In this document: positions 1 to 8,075 of the stretch, one piece after another
How the letters are laid out: each line of letters starts with the position of its first letter
Position numbering within the stretch: the first letter of the stretch is position 1
Source: Oscillospiraceae bacterium
GTDB lineage: Bacteria; Bacillota; Clostridia; Oscillospirales; Ruminococcaceae
Length of the DNA: 64,000 nucleotides
Assembly (NCBI GenBank): GCA_003512525.1
Contig: DOQG01000003.1
Coordinates: 62,001 to 126,000 of the forward strand
Direction: 5' to 3'
Translations under genes and position numbers: made by a program
Notes under the pieces: model-generated
What the model was told of the DNA's origin: nothing
The model's input: the letters and a program-made list of their open reading frames with translations, nothing else
The model's database searches: none

Positions 1-17
1 TCGTTTCTCTCAATCAT
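1..17 (-). CDS. ruvB: RuvB N-terminus (partial)
   Basis: Only the first five codons (M-I-E-R-N) lie in the window. They begin at an ATG whose first base is position 17, reading leftwards, 39 bases after the ruvA stop. A purine-rich stretch (GAAGGGAAAG) precedes the ATG. ruvA is usually followed by ruvB, the hexameric AAA+ motor that drives Holliday-junction branch migration, and RuvB proteins of Clostridia often begin M-I-E. The call rests mostly on gene order. Confidence 0.5.
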
Positions 18-56
18 TTATACGCTTTCCCTTCAAAGTTAATGCGCGGACAATTA

Positions 57-656
57 TCAGAACTTCGCAAGTTTTTTAAGTCCGGCCTTGATAAGCTCAT
101 CGGCAGAGGCTGCGGGGTCAAGTCCGCCGAGCGCCGAGGTGGCTTCGTTGTTTGTATAACCGAGCACCATAAGCGCGGATATCGCCTCCGCAAATGAATT
201 TGACGGTGCGGCTACTATCGGCACTGCACTGCCCCTTACACCTGCGGCTATTTCCTGCTTTGATACCTTGTCCTTAAGCTCAAGGACGATACGCTCTGCG
301 GTCTTCTTGCCGATACCCGGAGCGTTTGTCAGCGCCTTGCTGTCGCCGGACGCTACGCACAGGGCAAAAGACTGCGGTGTCATACCCGATAAGATCGACA
401 GCGCCGCTTTAGGACCTACTCCCGACACCGAGATCAGCATTTTGAAGCAGTTAAGCTCTGCCGCATCATAAAATCCGAACAAGTCTACCGCGTCCTCCCT
501 TACCGCAAGATAGGTGAGAAGCTTTGCCTTTTCGCCGGTTTTAAGCTGTGATAATGTATTCGCTGTCGTGCGGCAGGCATAACCTACGCCGCCGCAGTCT
601 ATCACCGTGAGATTAGGCTCGATCAGATCGACTGTTCCGTTTACACTGTATATCAT
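57..656 (-). CDS. ruvA: Holliday junction branch migration protein RuvA
   Basis: RuvA tetramers bind the four-way Holliday junction and load RuvB during recombinational repair. The 199-residue length is typical. Residues 1-63 (start MIYSVNGTV) match the OB-fold domain. Two helix-hairpin-helix motifs follow, GVGPKAA near residue 80 and GIGKKTAERI near residue 115, which contact DNA backbone. The C-terminal segment (about 150-199) fits the small RuvB-binding domain, joined by an Ala/Pro/Ser-rich linker. It lies 13 bases downstream of ruvC and upstream of ruvB, giving the common ruvC-ruvA-ruvB order. Confidence 0.97.
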   Translation of the reverse strand: MIYSVNGTVDLIEPNLTVIDCGGVGYACRTTANTLSQLKTGEKAKLLTYLAVREDAVDLFGFYDAAELNCFKMLISVSGVGPKAALSILSGMTPQSFALCVASGDSKALTNAPGIGKKTAERIVLELKDKVSKQEIAAGVRGSAVPIVAAPSNSFAEAISALMVLGYTNNEATSALGGLDPAASADELIKAGLKKLAKF

Positions 657-669
657 AATTTACTCTTTT

Positions 670-1173
670 CTATATATTCGATGTTCTGAGGTTTCTGAGC
701 AATGAACCGCTGGTCTGACCGTGGCATATAGTCATTGCCAGCGCATCTGCCGTATCATCGGGCTTCGGCACTGCGGGGAGCTTCAGTATATTCTTCGTCA
801 TTTCCTGAACCTGCTTCTTTACCGCCTGACCATAGCCTACAACAGCCTGCTTTACCTGTAAGGGGGTGTACTCGTTTATCTCGATACCACGCTGTGCGGC
901 AGCCATAATTATAAGCCCCCTGGCCTGCGCAACGTCAATGCCTGTCTTCTGGTTGTTAGTGAAGTACAGCCGCTCGATCGAAAGCGCGTCCGGCTTCCAG
1001 TTATCAAGTATCTGACAGAAATCGTCGTATATCTCACAAAGGCGGTTCGGGAAAGGCGTATCCTTATCTGTTGTTATAGCTCCATAGTCAAGCACCCTGA
1101 AACTGCCTTTGCTGTAATCGACGATCCCAAAACCGACTATCGCATAGCCGGGATCAATGCCAATGATGCGCAT
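670..1173 (-). CDS. ruvC: Holliday junction endonuclease RuvC
   Basis: RuvC resolves Holliday junctions by paired nicking as a dimer. The RNase-H-like fold is shown by the N-terminal GIDPGYAIVGFGI strand carrying the first catalytic Asp (residue 7), the SIERLYF segment with the catalytic Glu, and PDDTADALA near residues 138-146 with the last two acidic residues. Length is 167 residues, close to other RuvC proteins. It is the first gene of the leftward ruvCAB operon. The upstream gap (1174-1340) is AT-rich and I see no convincing promoter for it there. Confidence 0.96.
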   Translation of the reverse strand: MRIIGIDPGYAIVGFGIVDYSKGSFRVLDYGAITTDKDTPFPNRLCEIYDDFCQILDNWKPDALSIERLYFTNNQKTGIDVAQARGLIIMAAAQRGIEINEYTPLQVKQAVVGYGQAVKKQVQEMTKNILKLPAVPKPDDTADALAMTICHGQTSGSLLRNLRTSNI

Positions 1174-1340
1174 AGCCGCCTCCTCAAAGTGATTTTGCTT
1201 TATCTGCAGATGTATGTACAGAAAACAAAAAACAAAAATCCATACTAAAGAAGTATATCACAAACGAAAGAAAAATGCAACTTTTTTATTAGTCGAAAAC
1301 GATGTGATACAAATTAGCAATACAAATTAAGTAAAATCGG

Positions 1341-1369
1341 TTGAAATTTTTATTTGTTAGGTATATAAT
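1341..1369 (+). promoter_or_regulatory. Sigma-A promoter of the apbE operon
   Basis: A TTGAAA -35 box (1341-1346) and TATAAT -10 box (1364-1369) are separated by exactly 17 bases. The predicted start (about 1376) is only about 18 bases before the apbE ATG. Confidence 0.75.
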
Positions 1370-1393
1370 AGTGTAAAACGATTGGAGAAAAAA

Positions 1394-2401
1394 ATGAGAA
1401 AAAAACATCTGCCCGCTGTCCTGCCGTTAGCTGTGCTGTGTGCCGCTTTTACAGCAGGGTGCAGTGCAAAGCAACCATACAGACACGACAGCTTTGCATT
1501 TGATACTTTAGTATCGATCACAATATATGACGTTAACGGAAATTCTACCGCAGAGGAAATCTGCAAGGGTGCATCGGGGATGCTGGACGCACTTGACGAT
1601 ACGCTGTCACGAACAAAGTCCGACAGTCTGATCTCAAAGATAAACGACAATGCGTATTCATCGGCTGTGGATGTCGATGCGGCAACATATAATATGCTCA
1701 AAACCTGTACGCAGCTGTCAGACCTTACAGACGGAGCATTTGACATAACACTCGGAAATATCTCCGATATGTGGGGCTTTGGCAAAGAAAACGCTGTAAA
1801 GCCCGGTGATACGGAGCTTAAAAAGCTTGCGGGCAGAAAAAACTATGAGAACATTGTCTTTAACTATTATGAGCAGACAGTTGCCTTCTCCTCGGATGGT
1901 TTCAGCATAGACCTCGGTGCGGCGGCAAAGGGCTACGCTATGGATATGATGGACACATACCTGAGAGATTCGGGTGTTACATCAGCAGTAGTCGACTTCG
2001 GCGGAAGTATACTGACTATAGGCGATAACAACGGTGAAAGTTGGAATATAACAATAACCGCCGATGAAACGAACTCTCCTGTCGGAACACTTAAAGTAAA
2101 CGAGGGCTATATAGCCACCTCAAACGGCGCTAAGCGCTTTGTAGAATATGACGGAGTAAAATATCATCATATAATCGATCCCGACACCTCATACCCCGCA
2201 GACAGCGGTGTAAAAAGCTGTACAGTTTACTCGGAAAGCGGACTGATAAGCGACGCTCTTTCCACAGCGTTTTTTGTCATGGGAGCTGACAAGACAGCGG
2301 AATTTTACAGTAAATATAACATTGCGGAATATATCATAACTTTGACGGACGGCACAATAATCACGTCTGACGGCATTGCCGCCGACTTCACGGCATCATG
2401 A
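1394..2401 (+). CDS. apbE: FAD:protein FMN transferase (ApbE), lipoprotein
   Basis: ApbE enzymes transfer FMN from FAD to a Thr/Ser of extracytoplasmic redox proteins such as Rnf/Nqr subunits or FMN-binding proteins. The ATG at 1394 has GGAG six bases upstream and is preferred over the TTG at 1382. The product (335 aa) opens with a lipoprotein signal ending in TAGC (Cys23), so it should be anchored outside the membrane. Family hallmarks are the IDLGAAAKGYAMD segment, VVDFGGSI, a HHIIDPDTSYPA loop and DALSTAFFVMG near the C terminus. It overlaps the next gene by four bases (ATGA), indicating translational coupling with the NusG-II and Gx genes. Confidence 0.93.
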   Translation: MRKKHLPAVLPLAVLCAAFTAGCSAKQPYRHDSFAFDTLVSITIYDVNGNSTAEEICKGASGMLDALDDTLSRTKSDSLISKINDNAYSSAVDVDAATYNMLKTCTQLSDLTDGAFDITLGNISDMWGFGKENAVKPGDTELKKLAGRKNYENIVFNYYEQTVAFSSDGFSIDLGAAAKGYAMDMMDTYLRDSGVTSAVVDFGGSILTIGDNNGESWNITITADETNSPVGTLKVNEGYIATSNGAKRFVEYDGVKYHHIIDPDTSYPADSGVKSCTVYSESGLISDALSTAFFVMGADKTAEFYSKYNIAEYIITLTDGTIITSDGIAADFTAS

Positions 2402-2772
2402 CGGATAAGCGGAAGGTTATCTGCATTATTGCTGTCTTATGCGTTGTTTTCTTCTCACTTCTCTGCGCAATACTTGTAAGAAATACAGGCGGCGGCAATA
2501 CCGCTTGTATCTACAGTGACGGGAAACTCATAAAAACGATAGACCTGCGTAATGCCGCGGATCAGACATTTACCGTATATTCTGAAGACAGCGGATATAA
2601 TGTCATAACGGTAAAGGACGGCAGTATAAGCGTCACCGATGCCGACTGCCCAGATAGGATATGCGTTATGACAGCACCGATTTCAGACGGCATTCAACCA
2701 ATCGTATGTATGCCACATAAGCTGGTCATCCGCATTGAAACTAACCGCACGGAGTACAGCCATGACAGCTAA
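2398..2772 (+). CDS. NusG domain II protein, membrane anchored
   Basis: A 124-residue protein with one N-terminal membrane helix (about residues 7-27) and an extracytoplasmic NusG_II/DUF1312 domain. The family signature is visible: CPDRIC around residue 85, then a short Gly-containing segment and CMPHKLVIRI. Such proteins usually occur with ApbE and Gx-transporter genes, as here; in Listeria the equivalent is, as I recall, EetA of the extracellular electron transfer locus. The precise function is unknown. It overlaps apbE by four bases and the next gene by 11 bases. Confidence 0.85.
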   Translation: MTDKRKVICIIAVLCVVFFSLLCAILVRNTGGGNTACIYSDGKLIKTIDLRNAADQTFTVYSEDSGYNVITVKDGSISVTDADCPDRICVMTAPISDGIQPIVCMPHKLVIRIETNRTEYSHDS

Positions 2773-3286
2773 GAAACTTGTATTTGCGGCACTTCTTGCC
2801 GTAATGTCGCTGACGTTGTATGTAATAGAGGGAATGATACCGCCTGTCGTTCCGATACCCGGCTTCAGGATAGGACTTGCATATTTCCCGGTGCTTTTCT
2901 CGCTGTATCTCGGCGGGAATTGGAGCAAATACGATACCGCATTGATATTGATAACCCGTGTACTTCTGTCAGCTCTGATATCAGGAAACCTTATGGCGTT
3001 GCTCTTTTCACTCACGGGCGGTGCGCTGTCATTCGCGGCAATGGCTATAACCCGCCGATTTATAAAAGAACCGTGGAGTGTATTTCCCGCAGGGATATTT
3101 TCCGCTGTAATGCACAACGTCGGACAAATATCGGCGGCATCGTTTATTTATTCGCCGGCAGTGTTTACATATCTGCCGTTTCTGGCAATTGCCGCAGTGC
3201 TTACCGGCGCATTCATATCTGCGGCAGTATGGCTTATTCTGAAAAAGCCGAACAGAATAATCGATAATATTAAAAATCTCAGATAA
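2762..3286 (+). CDS. Gx transporter family / heptaprenyl diphosphate synthase component I-like membrane protein
   Basis: A hydrophobic protein of 174 residues with about five membrane segments. The segment GMIPPVVPIPGFRIGLAYFP near residues 25-45 is typical of the Hpre_diP_synt_I / Gx transporter family (ECF-S-like fold). I chose the ATG at 2762 (M-T-A-K-K), which overlaps the preceding gene by 11 bases, rather than the upstream start at 2735. With ApbE and the NusG-II protein this makes the trio seen in flavin-based electron transfer loci (EetB-like). Whether it carries a quinone precursor, a flavin or something else cannot be read from sequence. Confidence 0.82.
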   Translation: MTAKKLVFAALLAVMSLTLYVIEGMIPPVVPIPGFRIGLAYFPVLFSLYLGGNWSKYDTALILITRVLLSALISGNLMALLFSLTGGALSFAAMAITRRFIKEPWSVFPAGIFSAVMHNVGQISAASFIYSPAVFTYLPFLAIAAVLTGAFISAAVWLILKKPNRIIDNIKNLR

Positions 3287-3297
3287 AAGGAATAATT

Positions 3298-3507
3298 ATG
3301 GAAAAAGCTAAAATCGAAAGAATAAATTATCTTGCTCGTCAGTCAAGGCAGCGCGAGCTCACTCCCGAAGAAAAGCAGGAGCAGACTGAATTACGAAACG
3401 AATACAGAGCCTCTTTTAAAAGAGGTCTTATGTCCGAACTTGACAGGGTATATGTTGTTGATGAAAAAGGTAAGCCGGAAAAACTGATAAAAGATGACAA
3501 GAAGTAA
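3298..3507 (+). CDS. DUF896 protein (YnzC-like)
   Basis: A 69-residue cytoplasmic protein matching DUF896 end to end: IERINYLARQSRQRELTPEE, then a helical EYRASFKRGL segment and a basic tail. Members form small three-helix proteins of uncertain role; B. subtilis YnzC is linked to the SOS region. It starts 11 bases after the Gx transporter gene, with AAAGGAATAATT before the ATG, so it is probably co-transcribed. Confidence 0.9.
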   Translation: MEKAKIERINYLARQSRQRELTPEEKQEQTELRNEYRASFKRGLMSELDRVYVVDEKGKPEKLIKDDKK

Positions 3508-3533
3508 AATAATCCGTAAAGGAACAGATTGCC

Positions 3534-4487
3534 ATGGATAAAATATTCGATGCCCTTGAAACGCTTTACGGCGGTTCGGGAATACCTTTCTTTTTAACCG
3601 ATGAATACGGAAATGTGCACTGGAGAAACTCAGCATGCGGAACGGCTATAATCTTCCCGAAAGGAATAAACGATACATCACTGACGGACAAAGTAAGCAT
3701 TGACGGCAAGATCTTTGCGGCGCAGGCAAGCAAGCTTTCTTCACGAGGTAAAACTCTGATACTTTGGCGCGTCAACACCCTTACCGATATACTCATGCAG
3801 CTCGGGAGTACAGACACATATCCGGATATCTGCTATATGCTCGCCCAGGCGAAAAACGATATAGAGAAAGCGGAAAAGAACTGTCTCAATAAAAAAGCAC
3901 TTAACAATCTTTTAAGAAATATTGAAGTGCTGACAGAGCTCTCAAATGTTATCTACGGTAAAACGCAGTCCGCTCCTGCCGTGTACTTTTTAGAACAACT
4001 TAAACTTATAGCAGAAGAAGCAAATCGGGTACTCGGCGATATTCCTGTGTTATTCAAGGTCGATGCCGATCAGTCTATGACCGAAGATGTCCCGGTAAAT
4101 ACCGGTCAGCGTATGTTCTATGTTTGCATATTCAGTATACTGAAAGCTATGGTAAGATGCTCGGATAAATATCTTTTCAATCTTAAGGTTGGCAAAAATG
4201 CAAATTATGTAACACTCTACTGTTCATTTTCGCTGAAGAATGATACTCATTCAGGTATGATATCCGATGACTTTGAAATGTATTGTGCAAAACTGTATAT
4301 AAGGCACATCGGCGGAAGTATGCGGTATACAGTCAATAACGATATTGCAAACATCAATTTATCGATACCGATCGGAAGCGGTATTGCACTAAACAGTCCG
4401 TCATTTATCCCATCGGCTGATATCTGCCCGAAAATCGCCGAAATTTTCATGAGCGGCACAGTTGATACTCATAAGGAGATAAAGTGA
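3534..4487 (+). CDS. Sensor-like hypothetical protein (PAS-like plus degenerate kinase core)
   Basis: A 317-residue soluble protein that I cannot assign to a named family. The start resembles a PAS domain (FFLTDEYGNVHWRN at residues 19-32). A helical middle (about 105-150) and a C-terminal alpha/beta region (about 160-290) have the general order of DHp and HATPase domains. However, there is no H-box His with E/D-L-R, no clear N-box, and no DxGxG or GxGLGL glycine box. It could be a pseudokinase, scaffold or phosphotransfer partner. It begins 26 bases after the DUF896 gene, with AAAGGAAC upstream, and precedes an orthodox two-component pair. The resemblance is inference; the missing motifs are observed. 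Confidence 0.55.
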   Translation: MDKIFDALETLYGGSGIPFFLTDEYGNVHWRNSACGTAIIFPKGINDTSLTDKVSIDGKIFAAQASKLSSRGKTLILWRVNTLTDILMQLGSTDTYPDICYMLAQAKNDIEKAEKNCLNKKALNNLLRNIEVLTELSNVIYGKTQSAPAVYFLEQLKLIAEEANRVLGDIPVLFKVDADQSMTEDVPVNTGQRMFYVCIFSILKAMVRCSDKYLFNLKVGKNANYVTLYCSFSLKNDTHSGMISDDFEMYCAKLYIRHIGGSMRYTVNNDIANINLSIPIGSGIALNSPSFIPSADICPKIAEIFMSGTVDTHKEIK

Positions 4488-4543
4488 CAGCGTGATTTAC
4501 AATTTTTTTAGACTTCAAACACATTTCTATCATAAAAGGCGGA

Positions 4544-4693
4544 TATAATAATAAGCGTCAGGTAAAACTGACAGATTTTATGGTGGTTGAATAAATTCAA
4601 TAATCATAATTTCCTCTCCCAACATTTCATTGATAATTTGATTTGTGCTTATTTGTTTCCGTTCAGTTTACTTCGTTAAACTGAATTTTTTTT
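4544..4693 (+). promoter_or_regulatory. Candidate attenuation leader of the two-component operon
   Basis: A TATAAT-like box (about 4544-4549, weak -35) is followed by about 110 bases without an ORF, then the terminator at 4662-4693. Only 40 bases separate the last T of that terminator from the regulator ATG, with no promoter in between. A segment AAACTGA (4565-4571) is complementary to TCAGTTT (4663-4669) in the left arm of the terminator, so it could act as an antiterminator. The layout resembles a riboswitch or other attenuator, but no known class is recognisable. Confidence 0.4.
4662..4693 (+). terminator. Intrinsic terminator before response regulator gene
   Basis: A nine-base-pair stem (TTCAGTTTA / TAAACTGAA) with a six-base loop containing TTCG is followed directly by an unbroken run of eight T residues. 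This is a textbook Rho-independent terminator. Confidence 0.85.
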
Positions 4694-4733
4694 ACAAAAA
4701 AATCAAACAGACCGAATAGAAAGGAAAGAAAAA

Positions 4734-5405
4734 ATGTACAAGATACTCATTGCGGACGATGAACAGAAAATTCGCGAGGTAATAAAGGAGTACGCCGAGT
4801 ACGAGGGACACACCGTATATGAAGCGGTTGACGGAATGCAGGCAGTCGATATGGCTAAGGAACAGGATTTTGATATAATAATAATGGACGTTATGATGCC
4901 AAGACTGGACGGCTTTTCAGCCTGCAAGGAAATAAGAAAGTTCAAGAACACACCTATACTTATGCTCTCTGCGAGAACTGAGGAATATGATAAACTTTTC
5001 GGCTTTGAGATGGGCGTTGACGATTATGTGGTAAAGCCTTTTTCTCCCAAAGAAGTACTTGCGCGCATAAACGCTATAATCAAGCGTAATAAGTCAGGAA
5101 ACGAACCTGTCGGCGAAACAGTCAAATTTGAAGGTCTTGAGATAAACTTCACTGCAAGAGATGTATTTATCGACGGAGAAAAGGCAAACCTTACTCCCAA
5201 GGAATACGACTTGCTTTTCTATCTTGTGAAAAACAAGAACATAGCGCTTACAAGGAACAAGCTTCTAGAGGAGGTATGGGGATATGATTTCTTCGGCGAT
5301 GACAGAACGATCGACACACACATCAAAATGCTGAGAAACAACCTCGGTCCGTACAGAAAGTTCATTGTTACTTTAAGAGGTATGGGATATAAGTTCCAGG
5401 TTTAA
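4734..5405 (+). CDS. OmpR/PhoB-family response regulator
   Basis: A 223-residue DNA-binding regulator. The receiver (1-118) has the acidic pair ADDE (residues 8-11), the phospho-acceptor in IIIMDVMMPRLDG (Asp near residue 51), the Thr/Ser switch in MLSA and the invariant Lys in VVKPFSP. The winged-helix effector (about 128-222) shows LTPKEYDLLFYLVKN and RTIDTHIKMLRNNLG, followed by TLRGMGYKF. The ATG is preceded by GAAAGGAAAG. It pairs with the kinase at 5464. The target genes are unknown. Confidence 0.95.
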   Translation: MYKILIADDEQKIREVIKEYAEYEGHTVYEAVDGMQAVDMAKEQDFDIIIMDVMMPRLDGFSACKEIRKFKNTPILMLSARTEEYDKLFGFEMGVDDYVVKPFSPKEVLARINAIIKRNKSGNEPVGETVKFEGLEINFTARDVFIDGEKANLTPKEYDLLFYLVKNKNIALTRNKLLEEVWGYDFFGDDRTIDTHIKMLRNNLGPYRKFIVTLRGMGYKFQV

Positions 5406-5412
5406 AAATAAC

Positions 5413-5436
5413 TACAGCCGTCAGTGTTGACGGCTG
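5413..5436 (+). other. Perfect hairpin between regulator and kinase genes
   Basis: ACAGCCGTCA and TGACGGCTGT form a 10-bp perfect stem around a four-base loop in the 58-base gap. There is no T-run after it, so it is more likely an mRNA stability or processing element, or a weak attenuator, than a full terminator. Confidence 0.6.
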
Positions 5437-5463
5437 TAATTGATAATAAGGAAGGCACTTTTG

Positions 5464-6969
5464 ATGAAAGACAGATTAAACAGTATACGTTTTCGCTCGT
5501 GGTTTATTTTTGTGCTGTTCTCACTGCTTGTTATAGTGTTCCTGTATTTTTTTCAGGTCGTACTCTTGTCAAGCTATTATGAATATATGAAGATACAAGA
5601 AACCGCCGCCGCCGCAAAACAGATAAAGGACGCATGGTTTCAGCAGCCCGACAATCTGAACAACATCGTATCGAATATTGCCGACACACAAAAGATATAT
5701 ATTGAGATATCCGACAGCAACCGACCGTATTTCAGGGCAAGCTCTGTGGATAAAAGCAATAAGGAGGTCTACTCCCTCATCACAAGCCTAGACCCGGAGG
5801 ATATGAAAGAGGTGATTTCAGGAGAAAACACATTCTTCACCGCCACTATCCCGAGAACAAAAAACGACAGCAAGGCTATAGTTCTGATAAGCCAGCTTGA
5901 TGACGGAACAGAAAGCACCTTTTTCAATACAAACGGCGTAGTAAGACTGTATATATTCAACTATCTCGAACCGCTCGGAACAACGACCGATATTCTTCAC
6001 AGCCAGCTTAACCTTACGGCAGGTATTATCATAATTGCCGCAGTTATAATGTCTGTGATTTTTTCTAACAGCATATCCAAGCCTATCATCAATATATCAA
6101 AAGCGGCTCTGAAGCTTCCGCAGGGACAGTTTGATATGCCGAAGCAAAGACGGCAGTTTACCGAAATAAACGAGCTTACCGAAACACTCAGCTCCGCATC
6201 GGTAGAAATAGCAAAAGCGGATACCTTGCGTAAGGATCTTATGGCTAACATCTCACACGATCTGCGAACACCGCTTACGATGATAAAAGCCTACGCCGAG
6301 ATGATAAGAGATCTGTCAGGTGACAATCCTGAAAAACGTGAAAAGCATTTGCAGGTTATAATTGACGAAACCGACAGGCTGACTTCACTGGTAACAGATA
6401 TTCTCGACCTTTCAAAGCTTCAGAGCGGTGTTGCCGAGCTGAAATACGAAAAGATAAACTTCTCAGAGCATCTGGGTGATATAGTCCCACGCTTTTCTCT
6501 GCTCAACGAAATCAAGGACTACAACGTAGTTCTCAATGCAGAACCGGATATTTTCATAAATGCCGATATCACAAAGATCGATCAGGTAGTATACAACTTC
6601 ATAAACAACGCACTGACTTATACAGGCGACGATAAGACGGTAAAAGTCAATCTCTACCATAAGTCGCCTAAAACCGTGCGTCTTGAAGTCTGTGACAGCG
6701 GTATAGGCATCGACCCTGAAAACCTTAAATACGTCTGGGACAGATATTACCGCGTCAAAAAAGACGGAGAAACACACCAACGTGCAAAGAAAGGAAGCGG
6801 TCTTGGACTGTCCATCGTAAAAGGTGTGCTTGAAATGCACAAGTTCAATTTCGGCGTGGACAGTACGGTCGGAGTAGGAAGCACGTTCTGGTTTGAATTT
6901 GAGGACTGCAATCCTGATATAGTACCTGCTGACGAAAAAAAGCACAAAAAGCAAAAAAAGCAAGAATAA
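5464..6969 (+). CDS. Sensor histidine kinase (HAMP-HisKA-HATPase)
   Basis: A membrane kinase of about 501 residues. Two membrane helices (about residues 12-35 and 185-208) flank an extracytoplasmic sensor of about 150 residues without recognisable fold. A HAMP-like linker follows, then the dimerisation domain with the phospho-acceptor His in ISHDLRTPLTMI, and the ATPase domain with N-box NFINNALTYT, DSGIGI and GSGLGLSIVKGV. The Lys/His-rich end is low complexity. I chose the ATG at 5464, which has AAGGAAGG upstream; the TTG at 5440 lies in the hairpin gap. Its cognate partner is almost certainly the regulator immediately upstream. Confidence 0.94.
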   Translation: MKDRLNSIRFRSWFIFVLFSLLVIVFLYFFQVVLLSSYYEYMKIQETAAAAKQIKDAWFQQPDNLNNIVSNIADTQKIYIEISDSNRPYFRASSVDKSNKEVYSLITSLDPEDMKEVISGENTFFTATIPRTKNDSKAIVLISQLDDGTESTFFNTNGVVRLYIFNYLEPLGTTTDILHSQLNLTAGIIIIAAVIMSVIFSNSISKPIINISKAALKLPQGQFDMPKQRRQFTEINELTETLSSASVEIAKADTLRKDLMANISHDLRTPLTMIKAYAEMIRDLSGDNPEKREKHLQVIIDETDRLTSLVTDILDLSKLQSGVAELKYEKINFSEHLGDIVPRFSLLNEIKDYNVVLNAEPDIFINADITKIDQVVYNFINNALTYTGDDKTVKVNLYHKSPKTVRLEVCDSGIGIDPENLKYVWDRYYRVKKDGETHQRAKKGSGLGLSIVKGVLEMHKFNFGVDSTVGVGSTFWFEFEDCNPDIVPADEKKHKKQKKQE

Positions 6970-6993
6970 CACCGAACAACAGTAATACAGCAA

Positions 6994-7019
6994 GCCCCCG
7001 CTTGATAAAAAGCGGGGGC
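6994..7019. terminator. Shared hairpin between convergent genes
   Basis: GCCCCCGCTT and AAGCGGGGGC pair over 10 bases around a six-base loop. It sits between the convergent kinase and LacI genes and probably ends both transcripts, though T-runs are weak on both sides. Confidence 0.7.
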
Positions 7020-7042
7020 AAGTTATATTCAAAAAACAATTG

Positions 7043-8038
7043 TCAGTCGCCCGTTGACTCTCTGAGCACAAGACTATGCGGCAACGTGTAAAGATTATGG
7101 TCAGGTGCAGTTGCTTTCATGTTCTCAATAAGCTTTTCGATAACGAGCTTGCCCTGCGCATAACACGGCTGCTCTACTGTCGACAAGTGCGGCACAAACA
7201 TATGTGAGTACTGGATATTGTCAAAGCCCATAAATATAAGATCCTTGCCGATCCTGTAGCCCTTTGAAAGCGCATAGTTCATAGCACCGATAGCAATAAT
7301 ATCCGATATGGAGAATATAGCTGTCGGAGGGCTGGGTAAATTCATAAGATACTCACAGCCTCTCATACCCTGCTCTGTTTCATAGCCGCCGAAATAAACG
7401 TAATCTTCGTTATAGGGAATGCCGTTGTCCTTGAGCGCAAGCTTGTAGCCTATCTCACGGTCGATGCTTGACTGGCTTCTCTGCAATGTCGTGATGAGCC
7501 CTATCTTCCTGTGTCCCTTGCGGATAAGGTAATTTACCGCGTCGCGACCCGCCTTGACATTATCAATTGTAACGGTAAGAACATTACAGTTATCAAGACG
7601 TTCAAGGCACATTGCGATATTGTGCTTTTCGCCAAGCGCATTGATAGTAGCGGCATCAAGCTTAGGTCCCAGGAGCACAGCACCGTCTACCGCCCTTGAA
7701 AACAGCATACCAAGTAAGTGCATCTCGTGATTTGGATCATCATGCGTTGTAGCTATCAATACATCATAACCCTGCGAGAAAGCGGCAACCTCCATACCTC
7801 TAATAACATCGGAATAGAAGCTCTGCTCTGTCGATGCGATTATCGCGAGTATTCTTCTCGTTTCGCTCTTTCTGAGATCTCTGCCGAGAAAGCTCGGGCT
7901 GTAGCCGAGCGCCTGTACAGCACTGTTTACCGCCTGAATAGCCTCTTCTGACACATTGGACTTTTTATTAAGAACTCTGGAAACCGTTGCTACCGAAACG
8001 TTTGCAGCCTTAGCAACATCCTTTATAGTTACGCTCAT
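7043..8038 (-). CDS. LacI/GalR-family transcriptional regulator
   Basis: A 331-residue repressor. The N-terminal helix-turn-helix TIKDVAKAANVSVATVSRVLN and hinge region are canonical. Residues 60-330 form a periplasmic-binding-like effector domain (RILAIIASTEQSFYSDVIRG, IFSISDIIAIGAMNYA, FMGFDNIQYSHM, LSTVEQP). The ligand is probably a sugar but cannot be specified, and no sugar transporter or glycosidase is next to it. Its promoter carries a LacI-type palindrome, so autoregulation is likely. It is divergent from a second LacI-family gene at 8428. Confidence 0.93.
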   Translation of the reverse strand: MSVTIKDVAKAANVSVATVSRVLNKKSNVSEEAIQAVNSAVQALGYSPSFLGRDLRKSETRRILAIIASTEQSFYSDVIRGMEVAAFSQGYDVLIATTHDDPNHEMHLLGMLFSRAVDGAVLLGPKLDAATINALGEKHNIAMCLERLDNCNVLTVTIDNVKAGRDAVNYLIRKGHRKIGLITTLQRSQSSIDREIGYKLALKDNGIPYNEDYVYFGGYETEQGMRGCEYLMNLPSPPTAIFSISDIIAIGAMNYALSKGYRIGKDLIFMGFDNIQYSHMFVPHLSTVEQPCYAQGKLVIEKLIENMKATAPDHNLYTLPHSLVLRESTGD

Positions 8039-8075
8039 TTATCGGTACTCCCCCTTAAAGATACACTATATTACA

